DNA of 64,000 bases from Bacteroidota bacterium (GTDB taxonomy: Bacteria > Bacteroidota > Bacteroidia > Flavobacteriales > Weeksellaceae): assembly GCA_018266955.1 (NCBI GenBank), contig JAFDZI010000007.1, positions 47,880-111,879 of the forward strand. The letters run 5' to 3'. The notes beneath the pieces were generated by a model. The model did not search any database, had not been told where the DNA came from, and worked only from the letters and a program-made list of their open reading frames with translations. Below are positions 8,248 to 17,063 of this stretch, piece by piece (within the stretch, counting starts at the first letter, position 1; the number at the start of each line of letters is the position of its first letter). A program made the translations under genes and the position numbers.

Positions 8248-9528
8248 ATGTTTCCGGGAAGCACCACTGGACTACAACAGACTACTTCTTACAAAGTAGT
8301 GATTCCTTTTTATCTATATGCAGCCTTCACATTTTTGTTGGCCACCCTTTTTCTATTCCTACATTCGGATTTGGGATTAGAACATTATTTTACACCCAAC
8401 ACATTATCCTTAACACACATGATGGCATTAGGTTGGGGCACTATGATTATTTTAGGAGCCTCGCACCAACTGCTACCCGTACTTATAGAAGGAAAATTAT
8501 TTAGTACCAAACTGGCTTATGGAAGCTTTGCAGGCACAGCTATTGGAATTCCATTATTAATTTATAGTTTTTACGAATTTAACTTCGGGTGGCTGGCTCA
8601 AATAGGGGCAATTGCCATAAACATAGGTTTATTTCTTTTCCTTTTCAATGTATTATTTAGTGTTTTACAAAACAAGAAAGCCAATATCCACGCATGGTTT
8701 ATGTCCACAGCTACCCTTTGGCTGCTAAGCACTACGGTATTTGGAATGCTCTTGGTTTTTAATTTTCACTATCCCATTTTCCCATCAGAATCCGTTCAGT
8801 ACTTGTCCATTCACGCACATATGGGCATTGTTGGTTGGTTTCTAATGATGGTTTTAGGCGTTGGAAGCCGACTTATCCCCATGTTTTTAATTTCAAAATA
8901 CCAAAGCAAACAGACATTGTGGTGGGTATATATTTTAACAAATTTATGCTTGATATCTTTTATCCTGATAAAACTCTATTTCGGTGCAACGGCGTTATTC
9001 ATCCCAATTGTTTTCGTATTAATAGCCATCTTCTTATTTGGTCGGTATTGCTATAAGGCACATCAAGTTCGCATCAGAAAAAATGTAGATTTGCAAATGA
9101 AAACTTCATTAATTTCCGTTGTGCAAATGTTTGTTCCCATTCTTATTATTCTATTTTTAATCATGTTATCCTCCACTAAGCATCAAGCTAAATTAGGGGT
9201 CCTTTACGGATTTTGCATTTTCTTCGGTTGGATTACCGCTATAATTATGGGGATGACTTTCAAAACACTGCCTTTTATTATTTGGAATAAAGCCTACCAT
9301 AAAAAAGCCCATGAAGGGAAAACCCCTCCACCCAAAGATTTATTTAGTGATTCTTTATATTACACCTCTTTGGTTTCTTATATCACAGGATTCATCACTT
9401 ATGCTTTAGGAATTATATTCAGTAATGATCTTGCAACAAAGGGAGGAGCCGCACTATTGGTGCTGTCGGCAACCTTCTATACAATAAATGTAATGATTGT
9501 ATTTTTACATAAACCACAAAAAAAATGA
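8248..9528 (+). CDS. Polytopic membrane protein, heme-copper oxidase subunit I / NnrS-like
   Basis: This 426-residue protein has roughly eleven or twelve hydrophobic segments. Histidines lie in or next to membrane segments: H57 (SLTHMMALGWG), H73 (GASHQLLP) and the pair H189 and H191 (YLSIHAHMGIVGW), suggesting heme or metal ligands. The pattern is like heme-copper oxidase subunit I or the nitric-oxide-related NnrS family, but the last third has no intramembrane histidine, so it does not look like a complete oxidase, and no subunit II gene is nearby. It overlaps the next gene by four bases (ATGA). A role in nitric oxide sensing or handling is an inference from context. Confidence 0.7.
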   Translation: MFPGSTTGLQQTTSYKVVIPFYLYAAFTFLLATLFLFLHSDLGLEHYFTPNTLSLTHMMALGWGTMIILGASHQLLPVLIEGKLFSTKLAYGSFAGTAIGIPLLIYSFYEFNFGWLAQIGAIAINIGLFLFLFNVLFSVLQNKKANIHAWFMSTATLWLLSTTVFGMLLVFNFHYPIFPSESVQYLSIHAHMGIVGWFLMMVLGVGSRLIPMFLISKYQSKQTLWWVYILTNLCLISFILIKLYFGATALFIPIVFVLIAIFLFGRYCYKAHQVRIRKNVDLQMKTSLISVVQMFVPILIILFLIMLSSTKHQAKLGVLYGFCIFFGWITAIIMGMTFKTLPFIIWNKAYHKKAHEGKTPPPKDLFSDSLYYTSLVSYITGFITYALGIIFSNDLATKGGAALLVLSATFYTINVMIVFLHKPQKK

Positions 9529-9848
9529 CAGTAGAAACAAACGACGCAAGCAAATGCGAATTAGCACTCAAAGGATTATATTTTGTTGACGATCCCGAAA
9601 TTGGACTTAATGTGGTCGATTTAGGACTGATCTATCAAATAGAATTTATTGAAGAAGAAAAAAAATTGAATACCCTGATGACACTTACCTCACAATTTTG
9701 CCCCATGGGCGATAGCATTGTAAGTAATGTTACCGACTCTTTACAATCGGCGTTCCCAGAGTGGAGTATTCAAGTAGATTTAACTTTCGAGCCTGCTTGG
9801 GATTCTTCAAAAATATCCCCAGAAGGTCAAGAATTTTTAGGATATTAA
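9525..9848 (+). CDS. MIP18/DUF59 (PaaD-like) metal-sulfur cluster assembly factor
   Basis: This 107-residue protein belongs to the DUF59/MIP18 group (SufT, PaaD, YitW), which helps mature iron-sulfur proteins. The family core DDPEIGLNVVDLGLIYQIE is complete, as is the conserved cysteine in SQFCPMGDSI and the C-terminal VDLTFEPAWDSSKISPEG block. It is translationally coupled to the preceding membrane protein (ATGA overlap) and followed one base after its stop by the Rrf2 gene. This supports an iron-sulfur maintenance role for the cluster. Confidence 0.88.
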   Translation: MTVETNDASKCELALKGLYFVDDPEIGLNVVDLGLIYQIEFIEEEKKLNTLMTLTSQFCPMGDSIVSNVTDSLQSAFPEWSIQVDLTFEPAWDSSKISPEGQEFLGY

Positions 9849-9849
9849 C

Positions 9850-10281
9850 ATGTTGAGTTTAACTTGCAAAACAGCCATAAAAGCGGTAATCTATCTTTCT
9901 GGAAAAAGTGCAGAAGGCGAAAAAACTGGCATTAAAGAAGTGGCTGAACAAATAAATGCCTCAGAACATACCGTTGGGAAAACTTTACAAAACCTGGTGA
10001 AACATAAAATCATCAACAGTGTAAAAGGTCCCAGTGGCGGTTTTTTCCTAACCGAAGCACAAAGAGAACAACCCATATACAATGTGGTTGAAACGATAGA
10101 AGGCAAAACCATTTTCAAAGAATGCGGACTTGGTCTAAGCAAATGTTCAGAAACCCATCCTTGCCCCATTCACAACGACTATAAAGTAGCAAGAGCATTG
10201 GTGGAAAAAATATTTAAAGAAAAAAGAATTCTAGATCTTTGCGATCCCGTTACTCATGGCTTGGCATTTCTAATGGATTAG
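9850..10281 (+). CDS. Rrf2 family transcriptional regulator (NsrR/IscR-like)
   Basis: The 143-residue product has the N-terminal winged helix of Rrf2 regulators (CKTAIKAVIYLS, IKEVAEQINASEHTVGKTLQNL, KGPSGGFFL) and three cysteines at about 92, 99 and 105 (ECGLGLSKCSETHPCP). That spacing is close to the cluster-binding cysteines of IscR and NsrR, so it probably senses nitric oxide, oxygen or cluster status through a 2Fe-2S or 4Fe-4S cluster. It is the last gene of the operon and may control the cluster through the repeat at 5742-5761. Direct evidence for its target is lacking. Confidence 0.9.
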   Translation: MLSLTCKTAIKAVIYLSGKSAEGEKTGIKEVAEQINASEHTVGKTLQNLVKHKIINSVKGPSGGFFLTEAQREQPIYNVVETIEGKTIFKECGLGLSKCSETHPCPIHNDYKVARALVEKIFKEKRILDLCDPVTHGLAFLMD

Positions 10282-10326
10282 CTTTTGAAATTTTTCGTAC
10301 CTTTATATTCACTAAATCTATAAAAT

Positions 10327-10638
10327 ATGGAAACCAACTACGGAACATTATCAGAAACCATCAATGCACTTCGAAAAGAAGGCTACACCTTGGATTTTAA
10401 CCTAAAAGAAGATTGTATGGTTTGTCATAAAAATGAACATCAACTATTGGCAGATGAGTTCGAAATTGATGCCGTTTTTCGTTTTGATGGGAATACAGAT
10501 CCAGATGACGAAGCCATTGTGTATGCAATTTCTTCTACCAAGCATCAAGCCAAAGGTATTTTGGTGAACGGATATGGTGTGTATAATGATGATTTTTCAT
10601 CTGCATTAATTGAGAAACTCAGAAATCACGGACTTTAA
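10327..10638 (+). CDS. Small conserved protein of unknown function
   Basis: This 103-residue, acidic, soluble-looking protein starts METNYGTLSETINALRKEGY. It contains a CMVCH pair (MVCHKNEHQLL, residues about 36-39) and a stretch FRFDGNTDPDDEAIVYAIS. I recall similar short Bacteroidota proteins being labelled phosphoribosylpyrophosphate synthetase, but at this length it cannot be that enzyme and no such motif is visible. It is followed after ten bases by a cupin gene, so the two are likely co-transcribed. The function is unknown. Confidence 0.75.
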   Translation: METNYGTLSETINALRKEGYTLDFNLKEDCMVCHKNEHQLLADEFEIDAVFRFDGNTDPDDEAIVYAISSTKHQAKGILVNGYGVYNDDFSSALIEKLRNHGL

Positions 10639-10648
10639 AAAAGAAAAT

Positions 10649-11044
10649 ATGGAAACAAAATCCAATGATGCAACTCCTTTAAGACCTGATGGACATCGGA
10701 TATTGAATGACCATTTGGTGGAGATGAATTTACCCCAATTCATCGCACAAATAAAATCCGAAAAAACTTGGCAAGAAGGAGAAAAAAATTCAATTACTAT
10801 TTTCAAATCAGATTTAATGAAAATAGTCTTAATAGGATTGCATAAAAATGCTGAACTAAAAAAGCATACCGCACAAGCTCAAATTAGCGTACAAGTATTG
10901 GAGGGCGAAGTTCAATTTTCAATCGAGGAAAAGCAACTTTTACTAACCAAAGGGCAAATGATAAGTTTGCAGCCCAACATCCCACATGCACTATATGCGG
11001 AAAAGGAGAGTTTTGTCTTGCTTACCTTAGCTTCCATTCAATAA
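10649..11044 (+). CDS. Cupin domain protein
   Basis: The product from the ATG at 10649 is 131 residues; the longer frame from 10610 overlaps the previous gene and is unlikely. The C-terminal two thirds form a single cupin barrel: HKNAELKKHTAQAQISVQVLEGEV (first cupin motif) and KGQMISLQPNIPHALYAEKESFVLL (second motif, with the histidine). Such small cupins bind a metal or a small ligand, and no enzymatic activity can be assigned. It ends 26 bases before a hairpin shared with the convergent rho gene. Confidence 0.82.
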   Translation: METKSNDATPLRPDGHRILNDHLVEMNLPQFIAQIKSEKTWQEGEKNSITIFKSDLMKIVLIGLHKNAELKKHTAQAQISVQVLEGEVQFSIEEKQLLLTKGQMISLQPNIPHALYAEKESFVLLTLASIQ

Positions 11045-11070
11045 CAAAATACCGATTTCATACCATAAAA

Positions 11071-11100
11071 AAGGGTTGCCTTTGAGGGCAACCTTTTCAT
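11071..11100. terminator. Terminator between the cupin gene and rho
   Basis: GGTTGCC (11074-11080) pairs with GGCAACC (11087-11093), flanked by A bases on the left and T bases on the right. It can act on both strands between the convergent genes. Confidence 0.7.
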
Positions 11101-11115
11101 GTTTATGGGAATCGT

Positions 11116-12894
11116 TTATCGATTCATGCTCATCAAAAACTCTTCATTATTAAGCGATGTTTTTATGTTTTTCTCCACAAATTCCATCGCTTCTAACGGG
11201 TTCATGTCGGCTAAATATTTTCTTAGAATCCACATTCTGTGCTGTGTGGAATCTTCGTGTAGCAAGTCATCTCTTCGTGTACTAGAAGCTACTAGGTCTA
11301 TCGCCGGATAAATTCTCTTATTGGCAATTTTCCTATCCAATTGCAATTCCATATTTCCGGTTCCTTTAAATTCTTCGAAGATCACTTCATCCATTTTAGA
11401 CCCAGTATCAATAAGCGCAGTGGCTATGATGGTTAAAGAACCTCCACCTTCAATTTTTCTAGCCGCACCAAAAAATCTTTTAGGCTTATGCAATGCATTG
11501 GCATCTACCCCACCCGAAAGAATTTTCCCGGACGCTGGAGTTACCGTATTATAAGCTCTCGCCAAACGGGTGATGGAGTCCAACAAAATCACAACATCAT
11601 GGCCACATTCCACCATTCTTTGTGCTTTTGCTAAAACCAAATTAGCTACTTTCACATGCTTTTCCGCTGCTTCGTCAAAAGTTGAGGCAATGACCTCCGC
11701 GTTCACACTTCGCTCCATATCCGTAACCTCTTCCGGTCTTTCATCAATTAATAAAACCATCATATAGGCTTCTGGATGATTGGCAGATATGGCATTGGCT
11801 ATATCCTTTAGCAACATTGTTTTACCGGTTTTGGGCTGAGCCACAATCATTGCTCTTTGTCCTTTACCAATAGGCGCAAACAAATCGACTATTCTTGTGG
11901 ATACCGTGGATCCTTTTGCTGCTAAATTGAATTTTTCTTGTGGAAAAAGAGGGGTAAGATGTTCAAAGGATACTCTATCTTTAATGAATAATAAATCTCT
12001 ACCATTCACTTCAGTAGCCCTTAACAAGGAGAAATATTTCTCGCCTTCTTTAGGCAAGCGGACAATTCCTTTTACAGTATCTCCTGTTTTTAAACCATAA
12101 CTTCGAATCTGGTTGGTGGATACATATACATCGTCTGGTGAAGAAATATAAGAAAAATCCGGTGAGCGAAGAAAGCCATAATTGTCTGGCAATATTTCCA
12201 AAACTCCTTCTATGGTCACCATTCCATCAAAGTTAAATTCTTTTTTAGGTTCAGCTTCTACTATTTTCTGTTCAGAAGAATTCTGATTTGGATTGGAATT
12301 TTTGTTATTGTTTTGTTGAGAAGAATTGCGTTGATTCTTTTTTTGTTGCGTATGCTTTGGAAGTGGCGTTGGAAGACTTGTTTCCGTAGTGGAATCCTCT
12401 TTGGAGGGCAGGATGTTTTCCGTGTTTGTAACAGTATTTTCTGTAGCAGTTGCTACATTTTGTTCTGCAGTTTCTTTAGGTGGAGAAAGCCTTTGTCTTT
12501 TCTTTTTTAGTGTATTTTTGGTTTCAGGTTTCTCAGATGTTTGTTCTCCATTCTGGCTACTCTCTGCCATCACTACAACTTCAGTTGGTTTTTCTTCCAT
12601 TGGCAATGGGGCTATTTCTTCGTTAGCCTCTTCCGAAATTTTCGTTTTTGGAGCTGCCGTTTTCGTTCTTTTTACCCTTGGTTTGGCTTCTGGTTTCGGT
12701 TTTTCTTCAACCATTGGCGTTTCATGGGCATTGTAGTAGTCTTTAACCACTTTAGGATTAGAAGCTTGGTAATCAAGAATTGCAAAAACTTTATCGTTAT
12801 CGTCTGCATTTCTGGCCACTTTCAAACCCAAACCCTTTAGAATAGAGGTCACTTCCGAATCGGTTTTGGACCTTAAGGTTTCAATGTTATACAT
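11116..12894 (-). CDS. rho: Transcription termination factor Rho
   Basis: Rho is the hexameric RNA helicase that terminates transcription. The 592-residue product has a Rho_N helical domain (about residues 1-45), a long polar insertion (about 48-220) rich in K, E, P, Q and N, a cold-shock-like RNA-binding domain ([17 protein letters not shown]), Walker A near residue 350 ([12 protein letters not shown]), a [13 protein letters not shown] block and a C-terminal [21 protein letters not shown] region. E. coli Rho has 419 residues; the extra length is in the insertion, which is usual for Bacteroidota. The insertion creates long but meaningless frames on the plus strand. Confidence 0.97.
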   Translation of the reverse strand: MYNIETLRSKTDSEVTSILKGLGLKVARNADDNDKVFAILDYQASNPKVVKDYYNAHETPMVEEKPKPEAKPRVKRTKTAAPKTKISEEANEEIAPLPMEEKPTEVVVMAESSQNGEQTSEKPETKNTLKKKRQRLSPPKETAEQNVATATENTVTNTENILPSKEDSTTETSLPTPLPKHTQQKKNQRNSSQQNNNKNSNPNQNSSEQKIVEAEPKKEFNFDGMVTIEGVLEILPDNYGFLRSPDFSYISSPDDVYVSTNQIRSYGLKTGDTVKGIVRLPKEGEKYFSLLRATEVNGRDLLFIKDRVSFEHLTPLFPQEKFNLAAKGSTVSTRIVDLFAPIGKGQRAMIVAQPKTGKTMLLKDIANAISANHPEAYMMVLLIDERPEEVTDMERSVNAEVIASTFDEAAEKHVKVANLVLAKAQRMVECGHDVVILLDSITRLARAYNTVTPASGKILSGGVDANALHKPKRFFGAARKIEGGGSLTIIATALIDTGSKMDEVIFEEFKGTGNMELQLDRKIANKRIYPAIDLVASSTRRDDLLHEDSTQHRMWILRKYLADMNPLEAMEFVEKNIKTSLNNEEFLMSMNR

Positions 12895-13001
12895 AAATTT
12901 TTAGTGTGCGTATCGTACTTTTTTAGAATGATTAAGATTATGATAGTCAGGCGACTTCAATCTTTCCAATGAAATAATTATGATGCAAATCTACATTAAT
13001 T

Positions 13002-13031
13002 TTTGAAAAACACAAAATTTTATTATTTTTG
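13002..13031 (+). promoter_or_regulatory. Promoter of the DUF4293 gene
   Basis: TTTG (13002-13005), 18 bases, TATTTTTG (13024-13031): both boxes match the Bacteroidota consensus. It overlaps the TTG at 13003, so the ATG at 13051 is the start. Confidence 0.65.
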
Positions 13032-13050
13032 CTGGGATTTTAAAAGAAAA

Positions 13051-13440
13051 ATGTTACAAAGAATTCAAACCATCTGGATGTTGCTTGCCGTACTTTGTGC
13101 TGTCGCACTTTTTATCACCTCAGATGATGTGGTAATCACCGAAGGTTTCCCAATGGTCAAAAGCCTTGCTATTGTACTTATCCTGTTGGGTTCTTTTAGT
13201 ATTTTTAATTATAAAACTCGTAAAAGACAAGTATTACTGAACACTTTCAGTATCGCTATAAACGCTTTGTTGATAGGACTATTGTCGTATTGGATGCTCA
13301 ATTTATCCGGAGGAATTTCTTTTCCTGAGAAGGGTATTGAGCTTGTTTTCCCCATCTTGGCAATCTTGGGATTGTTTATTGCGAATTTTTATATTCGTAG
13401 GGACGAGAAGCTCGTAAAATCTGTGGACAGACTACGATAG
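13051..13440 (+). CDS. DUF4293 family small membrane protein
   Basis: This 129-residue integral membrane protein has four hydrophobic segments (starting IWMLLAVLCAVALFIT, LAIVLILLGSFSIF, AINALLIGLLSYWML and VFPILAILGLFIANF) and a basic C-terminus IRRDEKLVKSVDRLR. MLQRIQTIWMLLA is the usual beginning of DUF4293 proteins, which are common next to rho in Flavobacteriia. The start is chosen because a promoter lies over the alternative TTG at 13003. No function is known. A terminator follows at 13468-13498. Confidence 0.85.
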   Translation: MLQRIQTIWMLLAVLCAVALFITSDDVVITEGFPMVKSLAIVLILLGSFSIFNYKTRKRQVLLNTFSIAINALLIGLLSYWMLNLSGGISFPEKGIELVFPILAILGLFIANFYIRRDEKLVKSVDRLR

Positions 13441-13467
13441 ACCAACAACGATTTTTTTTTTGAGTGT

Positions 13468-13498
13468 AAGCAGTTTTTCTTTTGAGAAACTGCTTTTT
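13468..13498 (+). terminator. Terminator after the DUF4293 gene
   Basis: AAGCAGTTT (13468-13476) pairs with AAACTGCTT (13487-13495) and is followed by more T bases. Confidence 0.8.
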
Positions 13499-13578
13499 AC
13501 ATTTAATTTAGTCCGATTCATCTTCAAAAACGAAATACTACAAGAAAAAACTTTATTTTTGTCCATTAATAAAAATCC

Positions 13579-15417
13579 ATGAAGCCCACGCAACGAATCT
13601 TATATTTTGCTAAACCCCATCAAAAATTCCTTTGGAGTAGCATGTTTTTCAATTTGCTTTATTCCTTACTTAATATCTTCTCTGTAGGAACAATGCTCCC
13701 AATTTTAGGATTGATGTTCGGAACGGTTGAAAAAATTGACACTTCCATAACCCCAGAATGGAACGGAAAATGGGGCGATTATTTCCACTACATCAAGGAT
13801 TTAGGATATTATAAAATTCAAATCAATATAGAACAATATGGTGCCGTAAGTGTCCTTGCTGTATTATGTACAGTAACTGCGGTTGCTTTTTTACTTCGAA
13901 ATATTTTCAGATACCTTGGTGCTTATCTTTTGGTGAATTATAGAGTGGGAATTACCAAAGATTTAAGAACGGCGATGTACGATAAGTTTCTAAAACTACC
14001 GGTTTCCTTTTTTACAGAACAAAGAAAAGGCGATATGATGTCCAGAATTTCCAATGACATTGGCGCTGTAGAAGCAGGAATTATGGGTAGCTTGGTGGAC
14101 ATCATCAATGCGCCATTTATGATTATTACTTCCCTAGTTGCATTGTTTTTACTCTCTCCCAATCTTACTCTTTTCTCGTTATTGGTTTTTCCTGTCATGG
14201 GCGTTATCATTTCCTGGGTGGGCAAATCTTTGAAAAAGCAAGCTCATTACGCTCAAGCAGAATTAAGTAATTTATTTTCATTGGTGGACGAAACGCTAAA
14301 ATCGTCTAAAGTGATCAAGATTTTTTCTGCTGATAAAATTCTGAAAAACCGCTTCAATACAACGACAGACAATTGGCAAGAATTTGCCATTGGCATGAGC
14401 CGTAGAAGAGAATTGGCATCACCTTCCAGCGAATTTTTGGGTTCTGTTACCATTTTGATGATTACTTGGTTTGCAGGAAAACAAATCTTACAAGAACACA
14501 CGATGGAACCCGAAACCTTCTTAGTATTTATCGGTATGTTTTTCCAAATTTTGGATCCTGCTAAAAAATTATCTTCCGCCGTATCCGCCATACAAGGAGG
14601 AATGGCAAGTTTGGAAAGGGTTTCCGAAGTTTTGGACTACGATCTAAAAGTGGAAGAAATTGAAAATCCGGTGGCAATTTCTACTTTAAATCATCAAATT
14701 GAATTTAAAAATATCGGTTTTTATTACGATAGAGACAATGTTATTCTCAAGAATTTTTCACTGACCATTCCTAAAGGGAAAACTGTTGCCTTGGTCGGAC
14801 AATCCGGCTCCGGAAAAACAACCATTGCCAATCTAATGGCTCGATTTTACGATGTCTCCGAGGGCGAAATATTCATTGATGGTATGAACATCAAAAATTT
14901 AAAACTCAAAGACTATCATCACCTTTTAGGAATGGTAACCCAAGAATCTGTATTATTTAACGACACCGTTTTTCATAATATATTAATGGGCAAGCCAGAA
15001 GCTTCTTTGGAAGAAGTGCAAGAAGCCGCAAAAATTGCCAATGCCGATCAATTCATCACCCAACTACCACAAGGCTACCAAACCAATATTGGCGATGATG
15101 GTGGTAAACTTTCTGGTGGACAAAAACAGAGAGTTTCCATCGCTAGGGCTGTTTTAAAAAACCCACCAATCATGATATTGGATGAAGCAACCTCTGCCCT
15201 AGATACCGAAAGTGAAAGAGCCGTTCAGGAAGCTTTAGAAAAAATGATGGAAAACAGAACCTCATTGGTTATAGCACACCGTCTTTCCACCATACAAAAA
15301 GCAGATTTAATTGTCGTTATGGAAAGAGGACAAATTGTAGAACAAGGCACCCACAACGAACTTATGGAACACAGTGGCGTGTACAGAAAATTAGTAGAAC
15401 TCCAAAATTTTGATTAA
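13579..15417 (+). CDS. ABC transporter, fused membrane and ATPase domains (MsbA-like)
   Basis: This 612-residue half-transporter has an N-terminal six-helix membrane domain (about residues 15-330) and a C-terminal ATPase (about 365-605) with Walker A GQSGSGKTT, Q-loop MVTQESVLFND, signature LSGGQKQR, Walker B IMILDEATSALD and H-loop IAHRLST. It probably works as a homodimer exporting a lipid or hydrophobic compound; MsbA (lipid A flipping) is the closest functional analogue but cannot be confirmed. A -7 box TATTTTTG lies at 13554-13561, 17 bases before the ATG. A terminator follows. Confidence 0.9.
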   Translation: MKPTQRILYFAKPHQKFLWSSMFFNLLYSLLNIFSVGTMLPILGLMFGTVEKIDTSITPEWNGKWGDYFHYIKDLGYYKIQINIEQYGAVSVLAVLCTVTAVAFLLRNIFRYLGAYLLVNYRVGITKDLRTAMYDKFLKLPVSFFTEQRKGDMMSRISNDIGAVEAGIMGSLVDIINAPFMIITSLVALFLLSPNLTLFSLLVFPVMGVIISWVGKSLKKQAHYAQAELSNLFSLVDETLKSSKVIKIFSADKILKNRFNTTTDNWQEFAIGMSRRRELASPSSEFLGSVTILMITWFAGKQILQEHTMEPETFLVFIGMFFQILDPAKKLSSAVSAIQGGMASLERVSEVLDYDLKVEEIENPVAISTLNHQIEFKNIGFYYDRDNVILKNFSLTIPKGKTVALVGQSGSGKTTIANLMARFYDVSEGEIFIDGMNIKNLKLKDYHHLLGMVTQESVLFNDTVFHNILMGKPEASLEEVQEAAKIANADQFITQLPQGYQTNIGDDGGKLSGGQKQRVSIARAVLKNPPIMILDEATSALDTESERAVQEALEKMMENRTSLVIAHRLSTIQKADLIVVMERGQIVEQGTHNELMEHSGVYRKLVELQNFD

Positions 15418-15428
15418 TAAATTCTAAA

Positions 15429-15457
15429 AACAACATTCTATAGATGTTGTTTTTTTA
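15429..15457 (+). terminator. Terminator after the ABC transporter gene
   Basis: AACAACAT (15429-15436) pairs with ATGTTGTT (15444-15451), followed by a T-run. Confidence 0.8.
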
Positions 15458-15488
15458 ATATATTTGAATTGATTCTTAAACCTAAATT

Positions 15489-16565
15489 ATGCCCAACACA
15501 CAAGATTTTATTAAAGGAACAGTGATTAAACAAATATTTTTATTGGCTGTAATTCTGTTTTTATCCATACTCATCCTTTGGCATTTAGCCTTGTTTTTAC
15601 CATCTCTTTTGGGCGCACTTACCCTGTACATTCTTTGTAGAAAGCTCAACTTTTATCTTATAGAAAATAGGAAATGGAAAAGCTGGCTGGCTGCATCGTT
15701 TATATTTCTAGTTTCAGGAATCATACTCATTTTACCCGCCTACTTCCTTATTGAAACGATAATAGATAAAGTAGAAAATGTTCAACTCTACATTGATAAT
15801 TTCACCATTTTTTTAGAAAAAATTCAAGAATATTTACTTAAAGAATTTAACATCGATTTACTCAACAAAGATACCATGTCCCAACTTCAAAGTTGGATTA
15901 CCAAGCAGTCCACTTCCTTGGTAAGTGGCACACTCAACACCCTTACAGTGGTCTTTTCCATGTATTTCATCTTGTACTTTATGCTCACCAACGCTAGGAA
16001 GTTCGAAAGTACTTTAATTTTAATAGCTCCGCTAAAAAAAACCAATGTAAAGTTAATTGGAAACAAAATCAACAGTATGGTTACCGCCAATGCGGTTGGG
16101 ATCCCCGTAGTTGCGTTGGGGCAAGCCATTGTTGCACTAATTGGTTATTTTATTTTTGGAGCTCCAAGTCCCATGTTGTTATTCGCTCTTACATTTATTA
16201 CCTCTATGATTCCAATTGTGGGCGCTGCCATTGTATATGTTCCTCTTGGCATTTACATGATGGCCTTGGGAGACAACAACGGCATTTGGATTATTCTATA
16301 CTGTATTTGTATCGTAGGACTTACAGACAATGTTCTTCGTTTTACATTGCTCAAAAAATTAGACGACATACATCCTCTCAATACCGTATTCGGCATTATT
16401 TTAGGTTTAGAAATTTTTGGATTTATGGGCTTGGTTTTTGGTCCTATTTTAGTTTCAATTACTTTGCTCTTAATTCAGGTTTATCAAAATGAATTTTCTT
16501 CCAATCCACAAACCAACCAATATTGGGATGAAAACAAAAATCCATCGGAAGATTTTGAAGTATAA
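15489..16565 (+). CDS. AI-2E family transporter (PerM-like permease)
   Basis: This 358-residue membrane protein matches the AI-2E/PerM family: paired N-terminal helices (IFLLAVILFLSILIL, LFLPSLLGALTLYIL), another helix (AASFIFLVSGIILILP), a soluble region of about residues 95-140, and C-terminal helices including VVALGQAIVALIGYFIFGAP and VGAAIVYVPLGIYMMALG. Members export small molecules or sodium ions; the substrate here is unknown. A -7 box TATATTTG lies at 15459-15466. Length and ATG start are typical. Confidence 0.87.
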   Translation: MPNTQDFIKGTVIKQIFLLAVILFLSILILWHLALFLPSLLGALTLYILCRKLNFYLIENRKWKSWLAASFIFLVSGIILILPAYFLIETIIDKVENVQLYIDNFTIFLEKIQEYLLKEFNIDLLNKDTMSQLQSWITKQSTSLVSGTLNTLTVVFSMYFILYFMLTNARKFESTLILIAPLKKTNVKLIGNKINSMVTANAVGIPVVALGQAIVALIGYFIFGAPSPMLLFALTFITSMIPIVGAAIVYVPLGIYMMALGDNNGIWIILYCICIVGLTDNVLRFTLLKKLDDIHPLNTVFGIILGLEIFGFMGLVFGPILVSITLLLIQVYQNEFSSNPQTNQYWDENKNPSEDFEV

Positions 16566-16644
16566 CACCCGGAAATTCTATTTAGTCCCTTCTCAAAATG
16601 ATGTTCAAAAGATAGAGAGAACAAAACACTAAAATATTAAAACA

Positions 16645-16857
16645 TTGGATCCTAAAATTCTTGAAGAAATCACCCTTTCAAAAATGCCTTTTGGCAAATA
16701 CAAAGGAACAACATTAGCCAACTTACCCGTATCTTATCTAGAATGGTTTTTAAGAAAAGGAGGTTTCCCACCTGGAAGGCTCGGCATGCAATTGCATACC
16801 TTATACGAAATTAAATTAAATGGTTTGGAGTATTTACTTCAAGCACTAAAAAAATAA
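16645..16857 (+). CDS. DUF3820 family small protein (TTG start)
   Basis: This is a 70-residue protein with the DUF3820 core KMPFGKYKGTTLANLPVSYL followed by WFLRKGGFPPGRLGMQL. In this family the KMPFGKYKG block is preceded by about ten residues, which favours the TTG at 16645 over the internal ATG at 16684; an in-frame stop at 16630-16632 blocks any longer start. The family is sometimes described as a putative quorum-sensing-regulated virulence factor, but no biochemical role is established. It stands alone, followed by a hairpin at 16901. Confidence 0.8.
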   Translation: MDPKILEEITLSKMPFGKYKGTTLANLPVSYLEWFLRKGGFPPGRLGMQLHTLYEIKLNGLEYLLQALKK

Positions 16858-16900
16858 TTCCACTATAAAAGCAAAATAGCTATGGTAAAATATTAGAAAA

Positions 16901-16929
16901 AACCAAAGGAATACCTGCTTCCTTTGGTT
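16901..16929. terminator. Hairpin after the DUF3820 gene
   Basis: AACCAAAGGAA (16901-16911) and TTCCTTTGGTT (16919-16929) form a perfect 11-base stem. The poly-T side faces the minus strand (A-run just before 16901), and there is no T-run on the plus strand, which is odd because both neighbours are on the plus strand. Confidence 0.65.
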
Positions 16930-17063
16930 AATGATGAATTATTTCTAATTTATTTATATTCATTCTAAATGATTTTCATCATAAAAAAAATTAAAAATTT
17001 CGTAAATTTGACAATTCTAAAAACGATACTATTATTTAATTGATAATTTAAAACCTTACCGAT

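Noticed and set aside
5834..11044. Idea that the Ric/DUF2249 cluster is a recently acquired island
   Set aside because: No integrase, tRNA junction, flanking repeat or change in base or codon use is visible; the genes look native to Bacteroidota.
12313..12840. Several overlapping plus-strand frames opposite rho
   Set aside because: They result from the low-complexity insertion of Rho read backwards; no start signals or family motifs.
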